Shown here: positions 55,901 through 64,000 of the stretch, piece by piece | Numbering within the stretch: the stretch's first letter is position 1 | How the letters are laid out: every line of letters starts with the position of its first letter | Source: Tritrichomonas foetus | Lineage: Eukaryota; Parabasalia; Tritrichomonadida; Tritrichomonadidae | NCBI GenBank assembly: GCA_001839685.1 | Contig: MLAK01000717.1 | Span: 1 to 64,000, forward strand | DNA length: 64,000 nucleotides | Reading direction: 5' to 3' | Translations under genes and position numbers: made by a program | The notes under the pieces: generated by a model | The model's input: only the letters and a program-made list of their open reading frames with translations | Told to the model about the DNA's origin: nothing | Databases searched by the model: none

Positions 55901-56773
55901 GAAATTGAAATGGTTGAATATTATCATCGTTGTGCACCAGATTGCCTTGATAATCAGACAACTGCAGTGATGTTACATACAATTTTCCTTTGTATTTGGC
56001 ATAAAAAACGAAATGATGCTCTTGTTGATGACATAGAAACAGGTACTTCTCCACATCTTGCTAAATACATTGCTTACATTTTGCAAAACAACCCTTCTAT
56101 CATCAATAGTGTTGATGAATTAGTTTTTAGTATGAAAGAATTTCTTGAAACAAATCCTATTGATCTCGAACCTGATGAAGTTTTGAGATTCTTCCGTTGT
56201 GCCGCAATTTTTGATCATTTCGGACTAGGAAAGAAATTATTGAATGAAGATTTCATTGATTGGGATTACATTCTATCTGCTGAATTCCTTTCAAAACATT
56301 ATGGAATCAAACTTCAAGAAACTGATTTGCCAATGTTTTCACTCATTGATCTACCAAAGGCATATCTTGACTTTATTGGTCCACCGTACAATTTTGATTT
56401 CATTCTGGCAAATGATAAAGGCTTACTAACAATGTGTTTACTTACTGGTGAAATTGTTGAAATGCCTAAACATGTAAGTGGTTCAAAAGGCAAATACATG
56501 CAAATTGCAGATATTTTAAAGAACACCTTTGATTCGGCATTTTCTGTTTTCCTTGTCATGAATGGAAATGATGCAACTAAAGTACTAATTTGTGATATGG
56601 AATTCAATGTAATTATACAGGCTGATGGAGTATACGTTGATACTTTTGGTGATGTAGATTATGGAATGAAAAGAGGTAAATTACTTTACTTAAACGAAGT
56701 CAAAATTGAAGAAGTGATTAATAAATTACTTTCTGGATCATGGACAAACACATTAAAGTGGCATAATTCTTGA
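52919..56773 (+). CDS. UBR-box E3 ubiquitin ligase (N-recognin-like)
   Basis: A 1284-aa E3 of the UBR1/PRT6 kind. The UBR box (about residues 58-130) is well conserved: CMCQSSW, HCADCEESRSSCICVPCF, DHKGHEVRL and GTCDCGDPIHWK, then CGFCSEHPG. It would read destabilising N-terminal residues. A long helical middle follows. The C-terminal RING-like block begins at C876 (CHICQLTDEND) and ends with IRICLHPVHFSCL, then YYCPVDRCPRNCALPIFP, matching UBR1's 'CGHxxHxxC...FLCPLCKSLCN'. The usual second Cys of CPxC is Asp here, a residue that can still bind zinc. It lacks a recognisable ClpS-like type-2 domain and is shorter than UBR1 (about 1750-1950). The first ATG, 52919, is preceded by the upstream motif. 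Confidence 0.87.
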   Translation: MTNNTDEKEEIEILSNKLYKLFETNTSTNIMRVFEDLLLEDSNLTFPEYIETLKKSQKKCMCQSSWSKETLTVHCADCEESRSSCICVPCFLAGDHKGHEVRLTHSISGTCDCGDPIHWKTCGFCSEHPGPEPHPEMTQLDSKTRIKLIAIAKTALKKLLFFASFDKNTFKNMIEWLQNIVSLGDASRRCVSIAFSETFEYIDLFYHSLNLDEANISKLLSFLGSLTNDAVFRYYFSFSVINSLPSFVYANCKIALSSHDPKKTPLSPANQLFNFTFHGFTARIVQDLITEKGLDWANIAIDTLKLCVDFTYSNVNKEFATNAKIFTAFRKVLGLLKSAIAINCDIEYFLDKFSEICVNHEFTYPIKRVFGVKADDPKKTQSVMFSLILNLFQFIHTITKNNIYSKIPLLRLKQFFESNTFQMIDQDHENENEIEDNESLYEHSVLSNNVQFSQTFQTHILAFCTLNLKENSLRDYINEVSDDPETFIKNWALLPLRWIAAADLFDYQFFVRNDSHSLTALNSFKFRTNIQLKFIPSFALIQSLLNSTNDIDSFYFLILHTYGFFDQGLTDDERLEDNQLRLQTFSTFFFIICLIFDTLCAQKDLFTMRRLSVISRLMMNNLSPEEIESVWFGKVMSDEKFVEDLPSFASRIKTSSGTKYRLVDDSDWHPVLPHLLTSTIISLIGNFVKKNPDSLIKFPNLPSGSGRLLFSPVLFSLMYHILSSYACNSSDELLQLVFNVLIVTSAHQNEENRNIDNTITDKSVIEANSFEELVEKLSHVSFLQFLQLKISYGINSTKETSIIDIIGTFRGLGRIVIDRLNIPGVNVDVQSEPVEKNRERAQKLKNRIMSEFHSQQSKFLSNQSVSDQNTMQNVECHICQLTDENDYLVYPALCFKNALPLFIKCKTHDRKLPKYPSLKSIRICLHPVHFSCLQKEKKEYYCPVDRCPRNCALPIFPDDYKVLKKLEIIDGIDKFFDTAYETQQLDEILTLYADEIEMVEYYHRCAPDCLDNQTTAVMLHTIFLCIWHKKRNDALVDDIETGTSPHLAKYIAYILQNNPSIINSVDELVFSMKEFLETNPIDLEPDEVLRFFRCAAIFDHFGLGKKLLNEDFIDWDYILSAEFLSKHYGIKLQETDLPMFSLIDLPKAYLDFIGPPYNFDFILANDKGLLTMCLLTGEIVEMPKHVSGSKGKYMQIADILKNTFDSAFSVFLVMNGNDATKVLICDMEFNVIIQADGVYVDTFGDVDYGMKRGKLLYLNEVKIEEVINKLLSGSWTNTLKWHNS

Positions 56774-57336
56774 TTAACTATTTAATTTATCGATAATATG
56801 GAGATGATGATAATTGATGTTAACATTGCTTAGAGATTTTGTTTATTAATAAAACACTTTCTTTCATTCTTTCATTGTCATTATCTTTTTTTATGATGAG
56901 ACGCGATTAACCTTATCACTAAAGAATTATTCCGCTTTTCACTCTGCAAGCATGATGAGATTAACTCTTTCATGACATTTGTTTCAATAGAAAATCTGAC
57001 TTTTTCAATTTTGATGATGATTTGAAAGGAGATATTTTTCAATCAGAGAATTTGACGAAAAATATCGAGGGATAAAATGAATTTATAATGTGTATAGAGA
57101 TAAATATATTTAAAAATATCATAGTTATTCATATTCATATATAAATTTTAGTGAAAAATAAGCTTTTCATTGAGAAAAACTCGAAATATTAATTACCGTT
57201 ATCAATCATGTTTACTTTTTTTTAATAGGATATCTGGTCTTCTAGACTTTTTGATAATGATAAACATTATGAAAAAGTTTTCTTTTAGATTTTGTAAGAA
57301 AAAACAAGCTAAAAATTTATCGCTTTACAATCGCCA
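56774..57336. other. Intergenic region before the bromodomain gene
   Basis: AATAAA at 56848-56853, 75 nt after the UBR gene. AAAAAGTT at 57272-57279. Otherwise plain AT-rich DNA. Confidence 0.5.
57272..57279 (+). promoter_or_regulatory. AAAAAGTT upstream motif
   Basis: 58 nt before the ATG at 57337, in the sense orientation. A GACTTTTTGATA string 20 nt earlier is a one-base variant in reverse. Confidence 0.45.
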
Positions 57337-58032
57337 ATGAGTAATGCAAATCTTGCCGAACTCCTTAAAATCTGCAAAGAAATCACAGAAGAATTATCTC
57401 GTTATCCAGGCGCCGAACTTTTTAAAGAGCCAGTCAATCCAGATCATCAAACCGCCCCAAATTATTACAAAAAGATAAAAAATCCTCAAGATCTCGGTTC
57501 AATCATTGATAGGCTAGATCGAGGTGAATATTCAGACGTTAAATCGTGGGAAAGAGATATGAATACAATATGGCAGAACGCCGAACTTTATAACGGAAAA
57601 GACTCATACGTTTCAGTTATTGCACATCACATGGCAGGCCAGTTCAGTATTATGAAGAAACGACTCGAAATGAAAAAAATTTCTGGATGGATGAAATATT
57701 TATATTTATCGCGTGAAAAGCTTGACAGGCTTTTATTATCACCTCCATCTGGTGTTGGAACCATCTTTCCAATCAGGCGCCAAAGTAGTGATGTTGAGTA
57801 TGCTCCATTTTCAAGTAGAGAGCTGGACTGCTTGATTGAAGCTAGTCGGTATTTCTACAAACCAGATGATATGCTTCAAATGACCAAAATTTTGATGTCT
57901 GAAAATTTGCCCACTAACGAGTCAGAAAATATGATTGTAAACATTGATGAATTATCTCCAAAAGCACTCCATAACCTCCGTGACTACTTTAAGAAAAAGT
58001 TACATCAACTTGGGCAAGAATATCCTTCTTAA
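57337..58032 (+). CDS. Bromodomain protein with NET-like domain (BET-type reader)
   Basis: A compact chromatin reader. The bromodomain covers about residues 8-113, with 'YPGAELFKEPVNPD', where BET proteins have 'WPFxxPVD', then YYKKIKNPQDLGSIIDRL, and 'WQNAELYNGKDSYV' with the acetyl-lysine-binding Asn in the YN pair. The second part (about 155-222) has the NET (extra-terminal) pattern: a first helix SRELDCLIEASRYF, then MIVNIDELSPKALHNLRDYF, close to BET's 'EIDIDTLPPxTLRELExY'. It has one bromodomain, not two, and no kinase or acetyltransferase, so it is a minimal BET-like factor that would bind acetylated histones and recruit partners through the NET domain. Length 231 aa. Trichomonads have few BET proteins. 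Confidence 0.9.
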   Translation: MSNANLAELLKICKEITEELSRYPGAELFKEPVNPDHQTAPNYYKKIKNPQDLGSIIDRLDRGEYSDVKSWERDMNTIWQNAELYNGKDSYVSVIAHHMAGQFSIMKKRLEMKKISGWMKYLYLSREKLDRLLLSPPSGVGTIFPIRRQSSDVEYAPFSSRELDCLIEASRYFYKPDDMLQMTKILMSENLPTNESENMIVNIDELSPKALHNLRDYFKKKLHQLGQEYPS

Positions 58033-58465
58033 TTCATCAAAATAACTCAACTCAATTTTTTTTTCAATTTATGACAAAGCTTTCGTTCTGAAACTGTATT
58101 CCTTAAATAATTAGTACTTTATTCCATATATAATATATATTTCGAATATTGAAATGCGTGTACAATGATAAATAAAAAAAATTAATTAATTATTCATTCT
58201 TAAAAATTTTATTATGATTTCTTTTAGGTACTTTTCAAAGCTTGATTATGAATAACATTTGTGGTTAATTCTTGCTTTTGTTTCTTTTCATAGAATACAA
58301 AAGGACAATGAAGTTTTCGAAAGATTTCTATTTTTTGGTGTCGAATAAAGTGTAATTGAATTGTCGCCAACCATATAAACGCTGAAAAAATAATTTGCAT
58401 AAAATAATTTATCAAAAAGTGAATCTTTAAATTTGGCGCGAAAATAATTTATTCTCGAAAAAAAA
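58033..58465. other. Intergenic region before the giant coiled-coil gene
   Basis: AT-rich. AAAAAGTG at 58414-58421 is 45 nt before the ATG at 58466. Overlapping minus-strand ORFs (58224-58545) look spurious. Confidence 0.5.
58414..58421 (+). promoter_or_regulatory. AAAAAGTG variant of the upstream motif
   Basis: Sense orientation, at the usual distance of about 45 nt before the ATG at 58466. Confidence 0.35.
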
Positions 58466-61400
58466 ATGTCGTATTTACGGGAAGGAAGTAGCACACCGAC
58501 CCGTACATTCGGCAACAGAGCCGCTTTTACTCCCGATTTTGTCAAATCTTACACTTCAAAAGCGAAATCGCCATTTTCTAATTCGATTAAATCGCCGAAA
58601 GCCGAAAATTCGTCAAATAAAACATTAAGTCCTACAACAGGCCTCAAAATAAACGAAGGTTACAAAAGGTCAATAACCATTGCACAAAACAGTGCAAAAT
58701 TAAATTCCATAAGAAGGGATTTAACACAATTAAAGTCTGGTTTTTCAATTGAAACAGATATGTTTCGTTCTTTTTTGTCACAATCAAAGAACGAAATATT
58801 CAAAATGGTGCAAAAACAAAATCGGGAATTAAAGAAAAAATATATGACTGAAAATAGCAACGATTCTGACAGTTATCATTTTAGCAATAGTAACAATTAC
58901 AATACGAGTGTTAATAGCTTCAAAAATTCAAATAATTCAAACAATTCTGCCACGAAAATTGCAGCTCTTGAAAAACATATAAATGAACTTACTGAACAGC
59001 TGAAAACTGCTCGATCAAATGATTTAAGCCTTCAGGTCCAAAAGCTTGAAGAAGAATTGAAGGAGAAAGATATCTATATTGAAGAGATCGAACAGGATCA
59101 CCTTCAGGAGGTCGCTAATTTAAAACAACAAATTGCTGAACAAAATGATATCATTAGAGATTTCAAAAGCCAACGTTTCCACTTAATTCAACTTCAAGCC
59201 CAAATTGATGATAAAAATCGAACAATTGAAAGATTGAAAGATGACATTGCCAAAACCACTTCTGAATTGGACAGTCAAGTGCAAAGCAATGAAACAGCTG
59301 CTGATGATATTCAATATACAATGGATACAATTAACCAACTCAAAAATGATTTAATTAATGGTGAAGAACAAAATAAATCATTAAATATCGAATTAAGTAA
59401 AATCAAATATTTACTTGAAAGTGAACAGGAAAAGAATGAAGCTCTTTCTAACCAAATTACTGATGCCAATAGTCAAATTGCTCAATTAAAGACAATTTTA
59501 TCATCAAAAGATAAAGAAATCGAAAACGTGAATCAAAAGAATTTAGACATAATACATCAACTTGGCGAAAAAGAACAAATTATTGATGAACAAATGACAG
59601 AAATTTCTGTGTTAAATGCAGAAAAATCAATTGCTTCACCGAAAGAACAACTGTCGCCTCAACAATCAATGAATGTTCTGTCTACTTATTCAATGAATAT
59701 GAAAAATGTTCAAAAATATAAAATAGAAAATTTGTCATTGAAGTCTCAAATTGAAAAATTGAATGCGGAAAGCAAAGAACAACAAAACTTAATTTCAGCA
59801 CTTCGATTGAATTTACAACAAAGTGAAGAATCATTGAATCATATAAAAGATCAATTAATGAATAGTCAATCATCATTTGATCGGAAAGAAATGCGAATGC
59901 ATTCATTCAAAGAAGAAATTGTTCGTCTTCAAAGCGTAATTTCTCAAAAAGAAAAACTTATTTCAGAATTAATGAATTCTGATAATACTCGAAGTAAAGA
60001 AATAGAACGGTTACACATGGAACTTGAAATGTCTAAAAATAAACCAGTCGAACAAGCTCACATCGATGAACGACTTCATAATCAATTTAATGAAATTTCT
60101 CAAGAATTAAGTGAATCCAGGACTAAAATTAATGATTTGGATTTATTAAATAAGAAGTTAAATAGTACAATTAAAGAATTAAAGCAAGAAAATGAATCTC
60201 AGAACCACAAAATATCTCATTTTGATCGAGAAATCGCAAGATTGAATCAAGAAAATTTGACACTTCGATCAGCTAATGAAAACACAAGTATGCAGGCTGA
60301 ATCAACAATTAAAAGATTGCAAAGAGAATTAAGTTCACTTCAAGAACAATTTGAAAGCACTGTTTTCGAAAACAAGAGTTTTTCTGAAAAATATAATGAC
60401 TTAATGAAGAATATTCAAACCAACACAGAAAAAGCCGATAAACTTTTCATTCAAAATAATGAATTAAAGAAGGAAAATACTGCTTTGTTCCAACAAATTA
60501 ATACTGAACTTCGTCCAATGAAAGATGAAAATAAAAGATTGAAAACAATGATCGAAAAATTTAGAAATACCGAAAAATCCATCACAGATGATAACACAAG
60601 AATGTTCACTGAAAATGCAATCCTTAAAAAGACTTCTGCTAAAGAAATTTCGATTTTAAAGGAAACAATTTCCAATAAAGATGAACAAATTTCGAGTTAC
60701 ACTCAAGAAATCGAAAAAATGAAAAATGAATCAGAAAAATGGAGTAAACTTATTTCAAAATTATGTAAGATTTATAAAACAGATAAAATTGAAAATATGA
60801 TTGATTTATCAAAACAAACAAATGAAATAATTGATATAATGAAGAAAGATGCAGTTGAAAACAAGGCTTTAATCTCTAAACTCCAAAATGACATTAAAAA
60901 TCTTCATGGGGAAATTTCTGAATGTCGAATGCAAATGTTAACACAATCTCAAACAATTGAATCAAGGGTGAAAGATTTAAACATTTCTAAAGACTCAATT
61001 AGCATTCTTCAAACAAAATTAACGGAAACAGAAATAGCATTGGCTGCGAAAACTCGTGATTGGGAAGACCTCGAAGATTCGTTTGAAAGAAGTCATCAAG
61101 AATTTGATACTCTTCATGATATAATTGAATTCACAACTGTTGAATCCCTTGGAAATGCAATTCAACAAATTCAAGGACAGAATCAAGAACTTGACGATGA
61201 GTTAAATGGAATTAGAGTTGATCTTGAAAAAGCGAATAATGAAAAGAAGAAATTGAAATTGCAAATCAATGATCTAACTAAGAAGAATGCAATTCAATCG
61301 ACTCAAATTGATAGATTAACACAAAAATTAGAAGAAGCTAGATCAATGGTAACTGAAGAGAGTTCATCTTCTCATACAGCAACACTTTCTTTAAGAAAGC

Positions 61401-64000
61401 TAATTGATGAAAAAGATAATGAAATCGATTTAATGAAGTATGAATTTGAAAGATTCCATTCTATTATTTCGTATGCTCGTGTTGAAGATTTGTTTAGCAC
61501 TGTATCTGCACTTTTAGATTCAAAGAATCAAGAAATAGAAAAACTCAATTTTGCAAATTCACAGGCTCAAACCAAATATAATCAAAAGATTAGTGAGATG
61601 ACAAATAATATAGAGAAATTACAGAACCAAATCAAAGGATTATTGAAAGTCAAAGATGAAAAATCATTTTATACAAACAAAGTCAAATTATTAGAAACTG
61701 AAATCTCGGCAGCTAAAAATGGACAGCAGAATGCGGAAAACAATCTCGAAATTGCTCAACAGAAAATTGAAAAAATTGTTTTGGCAATGGCAACATTCAC
61801 TAAATGTGAAAAACCAGAAGATATTGAAGTTGTTCTTGACGTTTTAAGATCCAAACTTGCTTTAAGTAAAGAAAAAATCAGAGAAGCCCAAGCTCAATAT
61901 GCCGTTTTGGAAGATGAAAATGCCAAACTTAAATCGGAAATAGACACAATTAGAAGCACTTCATTTGAACAACAGAATACAAATGAAAGAAAGGAAATTG
62001 AAATGAAGATGAAAGATAATGAAAATTTGGTTTTCTTTGGTGTTAACTCAATCGATCAACTCCAACAGAAATATAGCGATCTGCTTAAATCGATAGATAA
62101 GTATCAACTTCAAACTAAGACTCAAGAAATAGAAATTCAAAAATTGAATGATCAAATGAAACTTAAAGTATCTGCAATTGATAATATCACAAATGAACGA
62201 GACTCCCTTTCACAGATGAATCAACAATTAGTACGTAAATTTAATGAAGTTGAAGAATTGTATCTTGAATTGAAAGAGAAAAATATTACCCTCACTAAAA
62301 ATTATCAAAAGGCATCTGATGACATTAAAGAATTAAAGAATCAATATCAAGGAGTGAATGAGGAAAAACATAATGCCGTGTCCAGAATTCAAACAATAAC
62401 TGTTGAAAAATCTTCAATGTCAAGTCAAATTCGAGATCTGACAAAAATTAATCAACGCTTAACATTAGAAATAAATGATTTGAATTCAGAAATTCAAAAA
62501 TTAAAGACTCAGTGTGGTTCGTTAGAAACTGAAAACACTAATTCCAATCAAGTTAATAATAATTTATCAATTAAGAATTCTACATTAAATGATCAATTTG
62601 ATAAAATTAAAGCAGAAAATGAACAATTAACCAAATCCCTTGCAAGTCAAAATGAAATAAAGAAAGAATTAGCTCAAACTATAACCGAACTCAAAGTCAA
62701 AATTGAAGCGTTATCTAATGAAAAAGAAACAACATCTTCTCATAATTCTACTTTGAAATCGAAATTTGGCATGTATAGTGAGAAAATTGAAGAAACTCAA
62801 GAAAAGCTATCAAAAGCGACTGAAGAGCTTGACGAAGCTAAAATTGAAATTAAACAATTAAGGATTAAGTTTGAATCACAAGCACAACAAATTTCAACAC
62901 TTATTGTTCAAAATAAGAAATATTATGACGATAGCCAAACAATGGCAACAAAATATGAACAAGCTCAAAGTGACAATCGACGATTATTATCTAAAGCAAC
63001 AAGTTTGGAACTTCAAGTCAAAAGATTATCGAATGAAAATGATGATTTGAATAAATCTGCTTATTCTGAAATCACCGAGTTGGATGACCTTCGAGTCGAA
63101 AACCAATCACTTAAATTAGAAAAAGAATCTTTAGAAAATCACATTGATTTTTTGAGATCTGAAGGTGAGAAAATTTCTAAACAATTCGATTTCATTGTAA
63201 TTGAAAATGACACACTTAAAACCGATCTTCGACTTCTGAAAAATAAAGTAAAAACACTCGAAAATGATACCAAAGCAATTCGACAACAAAATATTGCTTT
63301 TTCAAACCAAAATAACCAATTGATGAGTGAAAATAAATCCCTTACAGCCGATAACAGACTCTTACTTAGTAAGAATTCAACTTACAATGTTCAACAAAAG
63401 AGTATCACTGATGCAAATGAAGCGCTTACCAAACAAAATGAAGAATTAAAATCTCAAATTAGTGCTTTGAAAATCGAAAATAATACTCAAATATCACAGC
63501 TTAAATCAGTGTCTGCTCAATTAGAAGCTGTTCAACAAAAATATGCACAATTAACTGTGTTATTTGAAAGTGCAGATTCAAAGGCTAAACAATCAACTTC
63601 AGAACTTCAAGTAGCAAGAACAAGTATAAGAACCCTTACTTCCAATAATAAAGCTCTTCAAAAGCGAAATGAAACTCTTGTTGCAGAAAATGATAAACTT
63701 TCAACATCAAACACTTCTTTGAAGATGACAGCCGCAGAAACAACATCAAAAAACACAGAATTAACCCAAAAAGTTGATCAAATGACAGATTTAATTAAAA
63801 AATCAACTGAAAGAATTAAATCTTTACAAGAAGTTCAACAAGAAAACCAAGGCAAAATGGTTCAACTGAAGAAACGTTTAAGATTATCAAACAAACAAGT
63901 AAGTGAATTAGAAAGTGCAAAGAGAAAGTTAGTTATTCAAGCGAATGAACTTGATGTTCTTAAACAAAACCTTGCTGAATACGACGATGCATTACCAGCT
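58466..64000 (+). CDS. Giant coiled-coil protein, 3' end beyond the window
   Basis: An open frame of 1845 codons with no stop to the right edge, so the gene is partial. It starts MSYLREGSSTPTRTFGNR, a basic Ser/Thr/Pro-rich head of about 60 residues with SP sites, followed by a short helical part. An Asn/Ser-rich linker (about 134-160) comes next, and then uninterrupted heptad coiled coil with Leu, Glu, Lys, Gln and Asn for the remaining about 1680 residues. I spot-checked the frame at several points and at the end, where codon boundaries agree. No motor, kinase or membrane segment is seen in the visible part. The pattern is that of trichomonad cytoskeletal or Golgi-tether proteins, often labelled 'viral A-type inclusion protein' by automatic annotation, which should not be taken literally. 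Confidence 0.85.
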   Translation, partial: MSYLREGSSTPTRTFGNRAAFTPDFVKSYTSKAKSPFSNSIKSPKAENSSNKTLSPTTGLKINEGYKRSITIAQNSAKLNSIRRDLTQLKSGFSIETDMFRSFLSQSKNEIFKMVQKQNRELKKKYMTENSNDSDSYHFSNSNNYNTSVNSFKNSNNSNNSATKIAALEKHINELTEQLKTARSNDLSLQVQKLEEELKEKDIYIEEIEQDHLQEVANLKQQIAEQNDIIRDFKSQRFHLIQLQAQIDDKNRTIERLKDDIAKTTSELDSQVQSNETAADDIQYTMDTINQLKNDLINGEEQNKSLNIELSKIKYLLESEQEKNEALSNQITDANSQIAQLKTILSSKDKEIENVNQKNLDIIHQLGEKEQIIDEQMTEISVLNAEKSIASPKEQLSPQQSMNVLSTYSMNMKNVQKYKIENLSLKSQIEKLNAESKEQQNLISALRLNLQQSEESLNHIKDQLMNSQSSFDRKEMRMHSFKEEIVRLQSVISQKEKLISELMNSDNTRSKEIERLHMELEMSKNKPVEQAHIDERLHNQFNEISQELSESRTKINDLDLLNKKLNSTIKELKQENESQNHKISHFDREIARLNQENLTLRSANENTSMQAESTIKRLQRELSSLQEQFESTVFENKSFSEKYNDLMKNIQTNTEKADKLFIQNNELKKENTALFQQINTELRPMKDENKRLKTMIEKFRNTEKSITDDNTRMFTENAILKKTSAKEISILKETISNKDEQISSYTQEIEKMKNESEKWSKLISKLCKIYKTDKIENMIDLSKQTNEIIDIMKKDAVENKALISKLQNDIKNLHGEISECRMQMLTQSQTIESRVKDLNISKDSISILQTKLTETEIALAAKTRDWEDLEDSFERSHQEFDTLHDIIEFTTVESLGNAIQQIQGQNQELDDELNGIRVDLEKANNEKKKLKLQINDLTKKNAIQSTQIDRLTQKLEEARSMVTEESSSSHTATLSLRKLIDEKDNEIDLMKYEFERFHSIISYARVEDLFSTVSALLDSKNQEIEKLNFANSQAQTKYNQKISEMTNNIEKLQNQIKGLLKVKDEKSFYTNKVKLLETEISAAKNGQQNAENNLEIAQQKIEKIVLAMATFTKCEKPEDIEVVLDVLRSKLALSKEKIREAQAQYAVLEDENAKLKSEIDTIRSTSFEQQNTNERKEIEMKMKDNENLVFFGVNSIDQLQQKYSDLLKSIDKYQLQTKTQEIEIQKLNDQMKLKVSAIDNITNERDSLSQMNQQLVRKFNEVEELYLELKEKNITLTKNYQKASDDIKELKNQYQGVNEEKHNAVSRIQTITVEKSSMSSQIRDLTKINQRLTLEINDLNSEIQKLKTQCGSLETENTNSNQVNNNLSIKNSTLNDQFDKIKAENEQLTKSLASQNEIKKELAQTITELKVKIEALSNEKETTSSHNSTLKSKFGMYSEKIEETQEKLSKATEELDEAKIEIKQLRIKFESQAQQISTLIVQNKKYYDDSQTMATKYEQAQSDNRRLLSKATSLELQVKRLSNENDDLNKSAYSEITELDDLRVENQSLKLEKESLENHIDFLRSEGEKISKQFDFIVIENDTLKTDLRLLKNKVKTLENDTKAIRQQNIAFSNQNNQLMSENKSLTADNRLLLSKNSTYNVQQKSITDANEALTKQNEELKSQISALKIENNTQISQLKSVSAQLEAVQQKYAQLTVLFESADSKAKQSTSELQVARTSIRTLTSNNKALQKRNETLVAENDKLSTSNTSLKMTAAETTSKNTELTQKVDQMTDLIKKSTERIKSLQEVQQENQGKMVQLKKRLRLSNKQVSELESAKRKLVIQANELDVLKQNLAEYDDALPA

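Noticed and set aside
58224..58860. Minus-strand ORFs near the start of the giant coiled-coil gene
   Set aside because: They overlap a long plus-strand frame with a clear start and coding pattern.
1..64000. CRISPR arrays, bacterial operons, Shine-Dalgarno sites and spliceosomal introns
   Set aside because: No regularly spaced direct repeats were seen. Genes are monocistronic and eukaryotic in type. No trichomonad-type intron ends (GTATGT ... ACACACAG) were noticed, although a short intron could be missed by eye.

Overview
The window looks like nuclear DNA of a flagellated, AT-rich protist. It fits a parabasalid (trichomonad) best; I cannot name the species. Genes are dense and apparently intronless, and they use the standard stop codons. 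Intergenic DNA is very AT-rich. Several starts sit 7-15 nt after an initiator resembling the TCA(Y)TWYTC element known from Trichomonas vaginalis. The gene content is also trichomonad-like: many protein kinases, Asn-rich linkers, long coiled-coil proteins and a kinase fused to a discoidin-like domain. A CFAP299 homologue indicates flagella, which argues against Entamoeba.

Layout. 0.4-10.6 kb, all plus strand: a PPP phosphatase, a ubiquitin-like/SUMO-like/RRM protein, a Rab5-like GTPase with an altered catalytic loop, an unrecognised protein, a coiled-coil kinase and a Sec7-PH ARF-GEF. 11-23.7 kb: CFAP299 (minus), a secreted histidine acid phosphatase, a coiled-coil protein, a DDB1/CPSF-A-like propeller protein, and an AMPK-type kinase tail-to-tail with an LKB1-like kinase. 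25-33.8 kb: two minus-strand helical ORFs in one frame, separated by one TAA and 12 nt, the second with a talin-type I/LWEQ domain; then a coiled-coil protein divergent from an SLC35B-like transporter, and an Asn-rich protein. 35-45 kb: a MYND protein, a Mutator-like DDE transposase that contains every ambiguous base in the window, a Qb-SNARE, a TKL-type pseudokinase with a C-terminal F5/8C-like domain, and an MGRN1-like RING protein. 45-64 kb: a possible CoA-dependent acyltransferase, a three-CBM20 GH77 protein lacking the usual catalytic residues, an MRH-domain sorting receptor, a UBR-box E3, a bromodomain-NET reader, and a very long coiled-coil ORF that runs off the right edge.

Themes. Membrane traffic recurs (Rab5-like GTPase, ARF-GEF, Qb-SNARE, MRH receptor, acid phosphatase, SLC35 transporter), as do ubiquitin signalling, kinase signalling and cytoskeleton. 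Three predicted enzymes have lost key catalytic residues. A short motif, AAAAAGTT in either orientation, lies upstream of most genes and looks like a promoter element. Several ORFs begin with non-ATG codons if read to their longest extent. I moved those starts to the first ATG; in five of the seven cases the motif or an initiator supports this. The most unusual items are the split talin-like gene, the transposase with a canonical -1 slippery heptamer leading into an acidic tail, the dead GH77, and a perfect 28-bp palindrome in a divergent promoter.
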